Assembly (NCBI GenBank): GCA_963377175.1
Contig: CAUJNA010000446.1
Span: 1,721,435 to 1,785,434 of the forward strand
Source of the DNA: Effrenium voratum
Taxonomy: Eukaryota > Sar > Dinophyceae > Suessiales > Symbiodiniaceae
DNA length: 64,000 nt
Direction of reading: 5' to 3'
The position numbers and the translations under genes are program-made. The notes below the pieces were generated by a model that was not told the origin of the DNA, made no database searches, and saw only the letters and a program-made list of their open reading frames with translations. Shown here in pieces: positions 46,791-55,600 of this stretch. Position 1 is the first letter of the stretch, and every line of letters begins with the position of its first letter.

Positions 46791-46881
46791 CCTAGAGTCT
46801 CCATGACCCTTAACAAATGGGTCCATGACCCCTGAATTTTGGGTAATGACCTCATTTTCGAAGGGTCATGGAGACTCCAGG
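46791..46881 (+). mobile_element. Stowaway-like MITE with TA duplication
   Basis: 91 bp with 21-bp inverted ends (CCTAGAGTCTCCATGACCC... and its complement at the right end, one mismatch), flanked by TA on both sides (46789-46790, 46882-46883). TA duplications are typical of Tc1/mariner-derived MITEs. Only one copy is in the window. Confidence 0.75.
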
Positions 46882-47245
46882 TACTATAAGTCACCAAGCG
46901 AACAGAGCTGTTCCTATGACAGAAACCGTCATGGGGGACTGCTCAAACTCCCAAGAACCTCACGCCGCTATAAATTGCTGCAGATGCTTGTGATTCCCTT
47001 GAACACAATCTAGAAATCAACCACTCTTGTTCAAACAACCTGCCTTGAAAGCCTTGGGCGACCCTTCAAGTCCCTTCCAAAGCATGGGAATTCGTGGCTT
47101 GTCTCGTGCGCCCACGTGGGCTTCCCTTTGGCTTCGTCCAAAACCTCAAAAAAAGAACCACTTGTCAGCTTGTCTCCCCTTTGTGATTGCCTCCGACTCC
47201 CCAGTGCCACTGACTAGTGACTAGTGACAGGTGACGCCTATTGCT

Positions 47246-47395
47246 ACGTGGGGGTTCCTCAAAAGCTCCCATGAACATGGGATGACCATTGGTGGGAAAA
47301 CCACGAGGAAAAAAGATGAGATGTGTCAAGCACATGGGAAAAGTCACCCATGGGCAAAACTGGGGGCCGAACGGAATATTGATCAACCCCCATGT
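47246..47395 (+). mobile_element. MITE family 5, copy 2
   Basis: 150 bp with ends ACGTGGGGGTT and GATCAACCCCCATGT; shares ACATGGGATGAC and GGCCGAACGGAATATTGATC with the copy at 37191. Confidence 0.7.
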
Positions 47396-47677
47396 CTCTG
47401 AACCATGTCCACGGTAACGCGCCTGTCCCGCAAGAGCTGCCTGGCGGAGATAGGAGCAACATGCGGAAGCTGCAGGTGAATGTTCAGACGAACTAACGCG
47501 GCTTGTCTGAATCTGGTAAAAGAAACACAGAGGAGATTCCTCTACAAGCACATGCCATGATGTTCGCTTTCTCCCACCAAGCAAACCAATAGGAAACCGA
47601 GGGCGGATCGAACATGACGGGATCCAGGTGAAAGGGCAATCCCTCTGGTTTGTGTTGTGCGGTTCACCCCAACTCAC

Positions 47678-47778
47678 CTTCCGATTCGCCGGGAAGGAGC
47701 CTCAAGGCGGCCCAAACGCAGCTCAAGCTGCTCCTGCGCCTGCCAAACCGCCAGTTTCGACTCGGAGATCGGAGACCC
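47678..47778 (-). CDS. Exon, coiled-coil-like protein
   Basis: 101 nt between the clean acceptor CAACCACAG/GGG and the consensus donor GGAAG/GTGAGT. Reads GSPISESKLAVWQAQEQLEL and RLGRLEAPSRRIG, a clear heptad pattern. Entry phase 0 fits the exon at 59532-59579, which leaves in phase 0. The intron between them would hold the whole LINE; without the LINE it is about 1 kb. Confidence 0.6.
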
Positions 47779-47949
47779 CTGTGGTTGGCAAAAACGGGTT
47801 AGACTCGAGGGGAAGCAACCGTTTTGTGACTTTGATAACTAGGAAAACTGTGAAGGCTAAGTCTTCTGGCCACGGATGCGAACAGCTTTCAGGGAGGTTC
47901 CAGGTATTCGGTTCCGCCAGGGTTCCAAAGGTTGCTGTTGGGGATACCT

Positions 47950-48081
47950 GAGTCACAATCAAAACCTGGTACAAAAATGGTGAACCCAAAACCATGTAAA
48001 GAATTAGAAAGGCGGCCTCAGCTATTTCCGGCTGGGACTGCCCCTTACTAACCCTCATCTACCCGGGTTTTGATTGTGGCT
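47950..48081. mobile_element. MITE interrupted by the LINE (TIR GAGYCACAATCAAAACC)
   Basis: Left inverted terminus GAGTCACAATCAAAACC at 47950-47966; right terminus GGTTTTGATTGTGGCT ends at 48081, and the last base of the original element is at 58833 beyond the LINE. The flanks are ACCT at 47946-47949 and ACCT at 58834-58837, a 4-bp target duplication visible only when the LINE is skipped. The body is about 133 bp with no coding capacity. This gives a clear insertion order: MITE first, LINE second. Confidence 0.75.
48067..48081. repeat. LINE target-site duplication, 3' side
   Basis: GTTTTGATTGTGGCT, identical to 58818-58832 at the other end of the LINE. The sequence also forms the end of the MITE that the LINE entered. 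Confidence 0.85.
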
Positions 48082-48100
48082 GGCGGTAGCGGCGCTGTCT

Positions 48101-48122
48101 ATCCTCCAGGGCATTGCCTGGG
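48101..48122 (-). other. Stem-loop in the LINE 3' UTR
   Basis: The 43-nt 3' UTR contains CCAGGG-cattg-CCTGGG (and its complement), a perfect 6-bp stem with a 5-nt loop, about 20-25 nt from the 3' end of the element. Stringent-type LINEs often have a 3' stem-loop that the RT recognises. There is no poly(A) tail, which fits that mode. Confidence 0.5.
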
Positions 48123-48124
48123 AA

Positions 48125-51100
48125 TCACGGAGTGAACCCAAAACGCGAAAGAAGGGCCACAAGGGTGTCGACCTGCGAGGAAAGTTCAGCGACTCTTGCC
48201 TCACAGGCCGCAGGCAGAATAGCCTCTGAATACTGCACCTTGCACGGGGGCATCCGGCGAAGCCTGCCGAGCCTCGTCCAGGGAACTGTGAAACCACAGA
48301 GCACACAACGAGGCTCGCAAGGGTCCCAATCGGTGCCATAGCAGTGGGAGAGCCCGGGGGCACCGGCCAGACGACTGGCCCACCCGGTCATAAGATGTTT
48401 TCGTCGACCTATACAAAACCGAAGTCTTCGCACAGAGGAGTTCCCGAGTGCTTCGCGCAGCTGCCCGGCGTCCAAGCTGTAAAGGAAGTTGATCGGCACC
48501 ACCTCAATGAGGTACTCTTTCAAAAGGATCTTGCATGCATCCAGACGATCCTGAACCGAGGTCAGAGCATCAAAAATGATGCAAGGGCGGTCATGGATCT
48601 GGTTCAAGCCGGGAAGAACCGGGCCCGCCATCTTATCATTCAAACGAGACCGAACCACCAGGGAGGCAAACACAGGCGAAGACCTCCAGCAAGTGATAGA
48701 TGCGCCAACCTGATCCATAGTGACGTAAAGCTTACGCAGCGGCCTGCCCAGCATAAGATATTCCTCATTCAAGTTGACCAGAACTTTAGTCCCAATGTTG
48801 ATGCCGTCGTGCCGTGGAAGCATCAGCCCAAAGGGCAACGTCGGCAGCGGAGGCCAAGACTGACAAAGCTCCAACATGTCCGGCTCGGTTTCAACATCAA
48901 TCGGAATCCCTTGCATTTTGAGAATACCCAGACATAACATCCGGATCTTCCACTGGGCCTCACGAGCAGTCTTGATCTTCCGCAGGAAAGGCGCTTTGTC
49001 CCCTGCAATAAAGATGAAGAGCAGCAAGGCCTCAATCCAAGTATGCCTTCTTGAGAGGGTTTCAGCTTTGCCTTTGTCAAATATGCACCAGTCAAGCATA
49101 CCCCGAAGGAGGTGGAAGTCTTCAATACACCCACCCCAGTACCATAAGTTAGCTTTGACCGCCATCATATCAGGGTCGATAGTCAAGAATTGTCCCCTTT
49201 TAAACACAACGTGGCCGTGGAAGGGGGAGCTGAGCAAATAAATATCCTCCGGCTGAGCGTGCTGTCGATCAGCACGATCAGACTGCACCGGAGCATGATC
49301 AAGCTGAATATTGTAATCAATTGTACGGAGATCGCGGTGACGAGCTTCCCATTTACCAAGGAGGTCAACCGCTTGTCGTTGAATCGTACCCCATTTAGCC
49401 TGAAGCCTAGGGGGAAGGTCCTTGCAGAACACAAGAAGGTGTTGCGAACAGGGGCTCCACTGTAACCAGGATTCCCAACCTTCATCCCATTGACTGCGCA
49501 GATCGGCCCAAAAAGGGCATTCCCAAAACAGGTGCGCCATAGTTGCGTCATGGTGTCTACATTCTCTGCACTCTGGAGTATCAGTGAACTTCTTGACAAA
49601 TTGCACGTGGAAGGAATTGATCCCGTTGATCAGCACTCGAATGAGCTTTTGTTGCACGGGGTGCCCTTCAGGCAATAAGTGAAGAAGCGCAGTGGTTGTG
49701 CCGAAATCGTGGTTGCCGATTCCCTTCCAACAGGTGGAGTTGCACTGTTCCAACTCAGAAGCAATCTTGTTACGGAAGGAATGACTAAGAGCCTTGCTCA
49801 TAACTTTGCAGTCGCTACTTCCAAAGGTCCAAAGCAATCTACCCTCATCGTTGCTAACTTGCAGATTGTCAATGTTCAAATGAAGCTGCAAATACTCCAA
49901 ATCCTTCTTAAGCTGGGAAACAGGGCCAATCTTCTTGATAGAGGGAAGAGCTTTCTCCCAGCTCTGAATCACAGCATCCTTGAAGGCGGGCCTCTTGAAG
50001 GCATGATTGTTCCAGAAGAGCAGGTTCCTCCAGACAAAGAAAAACTCAGGGTCCATAAGCAAGTAGTTCTTCTGAAACAGAATTCGAGCCGAAAAGGTCC
50101 CAAGCTTGCTTCCGTGTGCCGCAGTACGAATAGCCGTGCGAAGCTGCCTGAGCTGATCCTTAGTCGGTCTCAGTGTAGCGCCTGCATACGTAAGCATGGG
50201 AATAATGACCGTGCGTACAATCATATTGGTGGTGGCCGCAGGTTGGTTGGCCCTTGCAAGCAATTGTAGCGCGGTAATAGCTCTGTGTATTTTCTTTTCA
50301 AACCAAGTCTTAGAAGAAAAGAGCCCGATGGCCAGGGGAACACCAAGGTAATCAACCGATTTGACTTCCTTGACCACTTGTCCATCCCGCCAACAAAGCG
50401 GTGTGGACTTCTTCACATCTCTGATTTGACAAGTCTTAATTTGCGTGCGAAAATTATGAAGCGTATCCCAGGCCTCGGTACGTCCAAAGGCATGCTGGAG
50501 TTCATTCGAGTCACCTTCCGTGAAAAGAAGCCTATCATCCACATACACATAATTGTAGACAGCGCTGTTGAGATCTCTTGACCAGACCGCCAGCACCAGG
50601 CTAGCGGCGGCCATACTGATGGGGTCACCCTGAGGCAACCCGATCGTCCCAAGAACGGGCCGTCTGGCTACTATGCCTGAGGTGGAAACGAATCTCCTCA
50701 TGTGCCTGATGGAGTGAATCCAGGTGCCGACAGCCGCCTGATGCATACCCCATTCGGATAAGGCATGACAAGCGAGCCAATGTGGGATACAATCGAAGAA
50801 CTTGACTGTGTCGATTGCCACACCATGAAATGAGAGGTGCGTCTCATTCTGGCATTTCTCAGCCGATAGAGAGGCGTGCAGCCAAGCCTGGTAGCCACTG
50901 CGCTGAGGTACACCCCCAATGATGTTCTCAGGGAGGTTATCAAAGGTAATTTCACCACACTTCAAAAGCCACTTGTGGAAAATGCGCAGAGCCGTGACTT
51001 CGATAGTTATGGGTCTCATGGCATCGAGATCAAAGCCGGCTTCACCTTTCGGAATAACCACAAGTTTAGCATTAAGCCAGTGCTTGGGAACCCTCCCGCA

Positions 51101-52621
51101 AATAACGCAAAGCATAAAAAGACTGTGCAGGAAATCCACGCCTCTAGGCGGAAGCTTTTTGAAATGCGCGTAGGTCCAACCACCAAGCCCCGGCGACGAG
51201 ATACCTTTCCCGTTTCTGAGGATCCGATTGAGGTGTTTCACATTCCACATATCTGCAGGGACTTCGTGGTTGGCGTTGCCTACATCCCAGGACATTTGGT
51301 CATCATGCTGGTAAACTGAAGCAAAGAAGTCGCGGATGACATCCACCGTCTCTTGAGGGGTCTTGGTCCAGCCATCGTTCGCTTTGATAAAAGGGGGGGG
51401 CTTGCGGGTTGGGGCCCTGACCCATTTGCAAACGTCCCCAATCCATTTACTCTTCTGGGACTTGTCGCCGGGCTGCTGCATTCTGTGCTTCCAAGCCTGA
51501 AGTTTGTCAAGTGAGGGTTGACCCAGCTCAAGAAGGGCTTCACGGATTTCTTCGTGCTCCTGTGCTTCACTGGATTGTGCAATAAGCTTCCTGTGAAAAA
51601 TCGCTTTCTGCTGGTTTTCCCAATGCATTTTGACTCCCAGGCCAGGGACTCGCTTGAAGTTGGTATGGCCGTTCCAGAAACGAAACATAGTTGAGGCGAA
51701 GATGGACCAGCACATATCCACATCAAATTTCTCATAAGCCACACACCATTCATCTTGCAAGTCATCCCATACTTCGGTGTGATTTCCACACTGCTCGTTG
51801 ATGTGATATCCTTCAATCTGCAAGTATTGATGCACCTCGGCGTTCCAATTGAGCTTGGTCGAGATGATGGCGTGCCCATTGTCGTAGGGGAAAAACGTGA
51901 TTGGAGGACCGAATTCCATTCGAACGTCTTTGTGACAAATAATGTCATCAATCTTTGTCTTGGATTGAGCTCTCTGAAAGGTGTAAGGATCGGGACCAAG
52001 CATGTCCGTCAACTTGGAGTACAAGTCCTCGAAGAGGAAGTCCATGTCCGTCCCCCACAGTAGGGGACTATTGAAGTCTCCAGCAATGGAGTGAGGTTGG
52101 ACCTCCTGCGCATCGGCGGCGAGGTCCCGCAGGAACTGGAAGTTCTTCTGCGGGTCATCAGGAGCATAAACATTCCAAAGCGTCCTCCAAGTGGTCCCAT
52201 CGAAGAAGTTGATTGCCAGGAATCTTCCCTGCTCGTGCCAGTACTCCATCCTTGCAGGTGACGGGCCCACGTGGGCCGGAATCTCCTTCTTGATAGCGAT
52301 AGCCACTCCAGGGCACTGCTTATGATGCAGACCAACTTTGCCACAGCCTTTCTTTTTCCAAACCGGGCACTTGCCAAACAGGAGTTGGTAACCTGAAGAG
52401 TCGGCCGAGTTAGCAAACAATTGAGCTTTGCGAGAGTCAATCCGGGTTTCTTGTAAAGCAAGGATGGAAAACCCCATGCTGAGAACCATATTGAGCTTGT
52501 CCGAGAGGCTGTTGAGATTCCATGTACCAAGGAAGACTTCACTTGTCATACCTCCAACCAAGGAGAAAATATAATACAATAAACGGGAAACCAGCTCCTG
52601 AGGAACGGAGCCTCCATTCAT
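48125..52621 (-). CDS. LINE ORF2: APE endonuclease and reverse transcriptase
   Basis: A 1498-residue protein. Residues about 28-260 are an APE/EEP endonuclease: GTWNLNSL (N35), LALQETR (E58), GDFNS (181-185), KIDDII (D225/226) and DNGHAI (D247, H250). Residues about 510-780 are a non-LTR reverse transcriptase: LVVIPKGE, RPITI, AIDTVKFFDCIP (D604/D610), GLPQGDPIS (661-669) and YVDD (693-696). A zinc motif C-x2-C-x8-H-x4-C lies at 1018-1035, as in other APE-LINE C-termini. The last 460 residues are unassigned. The endonuclease nicks target DNA and the RT copies the element RNA from the nick. The frame also reads through from ORF1 with only one TGA between them, so the protein may be made by readthrough as well as from its own ATG. 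The frame shows no damage. Confidence 0.92.
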   Translation of the reverse strand: MNGGSVPQELVSRLLYYIFSLVGGMTSEVFLGTWNLNSLSDKLNMVLSMGFSILALQETRIDSRKAQLFANSADSSGYQLLFGKCPVWKKKGCGKVGLHHKQCPGVAIAIKKEIPAHVGPSPARMEYWHEQGRFLAINFFDGTTWRTLWNVYAPDDPQKNFQFLRDLAADAQEVQPHSIAGDFNSPLLWGTDMDFLFEDLYSKLTDMLGPDPYTFQRAQSKTKIDDIICHKDVRMEFGPPITFFPYDNGHAIISTKLNWNAEVHQYLQIEGYHINEQCGNHTEVWDDLQDEWCVAYEKFDVDMCWSIFASTMFRFWNGHTNFKRVPGLGVKMHWENQQKAIFHRKLIAQSSEAQEHEEIREALLELGQPSLDKLQAWKHRMQQPGDKSQKSKWIGDVCKWVRAPTRKPPPFIKANDGWTKTPQETVDVIRDFFASVYQHDDQMSWDVGNANHEVPADMWNVKHLNRILRNGKGISSPGLGGWTYAHFKKLPPRGVDFLHSLFMLCVICGRVPKHWLNAKLVVIPKGEAGFDLDAMRPITIEVTALRIFHKWLLKCGEITFDNLPENIIGGVPQRSGYQAWLHASLSAEKCQNETHLSFHGVAIDTVKFFDCIPHWLACHALSEWGMHQAAVGTWIHSIRHMRRFVSTSGIVARRPVLGTIGLPQGDPISMAAASLVLAVWSRDLNSAVYNYVYVDDRLLFTEGDSNELQHAFGRTEAWDTLHNFRTQIKTCQIRDVKKSTPLCWRDGQVVKEVKSVDYLGVPLAIGLFSSKTWFEKKIHRAITALQLLARANQPAATTNMIVRTVIIPMLTYAGATLRPTKDQLRQLRTAIRTAAHGSKLGTFSARILFQKNYLLMDPEFFFVWRNLLFWNNHAFKRPAFKDAVIQSWEKALPSIKKIGPVSQLKKDLEYLQLHLNIDNLQVSNDEGRLLWTFGSSDCKVMSKALSHSFRNKIASELEQCNSTCWKGIGNHDFGTTTALLHLLPEGHPVQQKLIRVLINGINSFHVQFVKKFTDTPECRECRHHDATMAHLFWECPFWADLRSQWDEGWESWLQWSPCSQHLLVFCKDLPPRLQAKWGTIQRQAVDLLGKWEARHRDLRTIDYNIQLDHAPVQSDRADRQHAQPEDIYLLSSPFHGHVVFKRGQFLTIDPDMMAVKANLWYWGGCIEDFHLLRGMLDWCIFDKGKAETLSRRHTWIEALLLFIFIAGDKAPFLRKIKTAREAQWKIRMLCLGILKMQGIPIDVETEPDMLELCQSWPPLPTLPFGLMLPRHDGINIGTKVLVNLNEEYLMLGRPLRKLYVTMDQVGASITCWRSSPVFASLVVRSRLNDKMAGPVLPGLNQIHDRPCIIFDALTSVQDRLDACKILLKEYLIEVVPINFLYSLDAGQLREALGNSSVRRLRFCIGRRKHLMTGWASRLAGAPGLSHCYGTDWDPCEPRCVLCGFTVPWTRLGRLRRMPPCKVQYSEAILPAACEARVAELSSQVDTLVALLSRFGFTP

Positions 52622-52638
52622 ATCCGCGCGGTGAGTCC

Positions 52639-52645
52639 CTAGTCA
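52639..52645 (-). promoter_or_regulatory. Candidate stop-codon readthrough signal (TGA CTA G) between LINE ORF1 and ORF2
   Basis: ORF1 ends FPGQP-stop with TGA at 52643-52645. It is followed directly by CTA G, and the downstream frame is the same as that of ORF2. UGA followed by CUAG is the best-known leaky stop context in eukaryotes (alphaviruses, several cellular genes). Readthrough would make an ORF1-ORF2 fusion and set a low ratio of RT to ORF1. This is an inference from context; no expression evidence is available. Confidence 0.55.
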
Positions 52646-55600
52646 AGGCTGACCGGGGAACCCATCATCCTCGAAAAGGGAGGACGCCGCAATATCCTCT
52701 TCCATCTGTTCTTCCTGCGCCTGCAAATCCGGGGACTGGAGCAGGCATTGAAGAGCCTGTAGCTGTTCCGTCATGGCCGCAATCTGCTCCATGATCTGCC
52801 CTCGAGACATAGTGCCTGTCGCTCCCTGAGTCTGCGTGGAGCTCTTGGTAGGAGTGCCAATCCGAATCCTCTTCTTGGGACCTTCATCAACCAAGGGGGC
52901 ATTCCACCATACAGAGTGTGAAGGACCGTCCTTTTTGGCAGCGCTCGACCCATTCCCTTTGCCTTTCTGAAGCTGGCTCTTGAAGGACGGGTAGTTGACG
53001 GGGTCAGCTTTTGGGGGGTCAACCCTAGGGGCCGGCACAACGCTTCGGACAGTGGGCTCAACCGTCACAACTCTTCTCTCATAGCCAAAAAAGAAAGGAG
53101 CCGAGGTTAAGGGAGGATTCTGGCTACTCCGAACCAGATACTGCACTCCTCCATTGCGGAATCTCCTGCTTCCAGGCTGCACTTCAGCTTCCCAGGCCAT
53201 AGCTTGCAATAGTTCCATGACATCTTCTGCGACAAAATACTGTGGCAGGCCGAAAATGCGAAACAGTGGCGTGCTGACCTGTCCAAGGGCCTCCTTGGTC
53301 TTTTGAAAATCAGCTTGTGACACTCGCAGCGCAAAACAATCCTGCTTCCTAAAGATCCCATAATGATTAGGGACTTCCTTGGCAAATTCCAAGACTTGCT
53401 CGACAGTGAGGGGAAGGCCTTCCCTTTTCAACCAAACAGGTCTAGTGGTGACCGGGCAATCTCGAGGAGTGTCAATCTCCAAGACCGGGGAGGACTTCCT
53501 GAGAACCTCATCCAGCTTTCCTTTCGGAATCCGAGCATTAATACCCCATTGTCCATCCACGTTCCTCAGGTTCCAAATATCGATGAGCTCAATACCAGCC
53601 AGTTGATGCTGCATCCATTGACGAATAGCTGAGAACTGCTTCTGTCGGATAGCATTTTGAATATCCCTGTCCTCAGATCCAAACCGCATCCTCAGTGCAA
53701 AGGTACGCTGGGTAACCTGAGTGCTCGTTTGGATGAACTTGCGTCCTGTTTCAGGAACTGATCCAGAAAGGGTATGCAAATGCCCCGTCAACAGAACAGT
53801 ATCATGAAAGGTGCCCTGCGTCTTGAACAGTCGAATTTGCAATTCAATAGGGGCTTTCTTTCCAATAGCATGAGGTTGAGGCATGATAAAGGAAATATTG
53901 AGCTGATCGTTCTTGATTTTGCTGGCCAGTTGTTGGGCCACCGCTGCATCTTGAACAAGATACAAGCCATGGGCGGAGGGGTTGAAATCTGCAATAGACC
54001 TGATTGGGCAGTTCCAGTCTTCTGGAATCAGCTCGAAGGTAGGCTCAGGTAAACTGTCTTTCCCTTTTTTCCCTTTCCCTTTAGCTTTGTTTTGCGCTTC
54101 GCGTCCTTTCCCTTTGTCCTGTCTTTCCTGAACATCATCTTCTTTGCGCTTACCTTTGCCTTTAGAGGTATCTTGATTCATAGCTTTGCCATTCCCTTTG
54201 CCTCTGCCCCCTTTTTCGGCTTTCCCATTCGGGACATGCTGCTCCTCGGACGGGACAGGGACACTCCTGTCAGGTTGCATCCCAATTTTCTTAGCTGAGG
54301 CCCGGATCATGTCCCGAATCTGATTTTGCCCGTCATTGCTAAGGATCTTTTCCCTAAGCTTGGAGTCAAGAACCAGAAGGGCTCTAATCTGCTTGGGGGC
54401 AAACTCAACTACTGCCCTCATGACCTTCTGCTGAGCCTTACCAATTGCCTCGGCTTCAGCTGCTCCTCCTCCTCCTGTGATCTGCTCTGCCATAATGCCA
54501 AAGGAATCATACTGCACCAGCCGATAAATAGAAATACCACTCCCCAGGTCAGATAACTCACAATAAGAGTCATGTTGTACTGAAGGAATAGTGAGAGATA
54601 TCGCATCGATGATCCCACATAGATGATGTAGCATAATCATGCAAATGGGATCCTTCATACCACCTTCAACGTCTGAGAGGTCCTCGATGGGCTCGTAGGA
54701 AACCGCAAGAGCAGGTCGAGCACCTCTGCTGATTTCCAGTCTTCCAGATGCAATAGAATAAGGCTGCGTAGCCAATCTGTTGGACCTGTCACGGAAACGA
54801 TCCGGCCCTAGGCCCCTCGGAGGTCCTTCATCAACAAAGAAGGGAACCGTCGGGGAGATTTCAGAATCACCAAGTGGAATGTGCCGCGGATCCCCAACAA
54901 TCCTCCCTTCAGTTCCAACAGTGGGCAGAAGCTGCGAGAGGGTGTGCCTAAGCCTGCAGATAGTAGCCTTTTGATCCTCAATGACCTCCTGTTGCTTCTG
55001 CAAAAGTTTGGCCAATCTTCGATTCCGTTTTCTCAGCGTACTTTGCAGTTGAATAGCCTCATCAAAAGCTGTTTGGGCATCCCTACATCGGCTGAGCATG
55101 TGAAAGGCAGATGAATCCGAAGTAACAGACTCATCGTCCTGTTCCCCACCCCCACCAATAAGCCCGAGGGAGTTCGCCCAAATAGGAACAATGCCAGTCC
55201 GTCCACCTGTCACGTCGAAGTACCATCCCAGTGCCGGGTCTGCCTCTGGGGGAAAACTGAAATAGTCCAGAAGGATGGATCTCACCTTTTCAACAGTGTA
55301 CTCATCGATTCCCAGCAAACCAGCAATAGTGGAGGGCGAGCTTTCAGGGATGAAATGCATCGGTTTGATCTTCCAACTCACAAACTTGCCAACAAGAATT
55401 TGTGGATCCCCATCAGAAACATGCATGGTGGCCAGGGCAACCGCATCCTTGACATCTCTTTCATCCTCCTGATCGAGAAATTGTTTGGCCCTCGTCTGTT
55501 GAACAGCTTTGCCCATGAGCTTCCGACACGCAGTTTTAAGGCTCAGGACTTGGGCTTCAGACATTTTGGTGAGCGTCATAATACCCCGGGTTTTCTCAGC

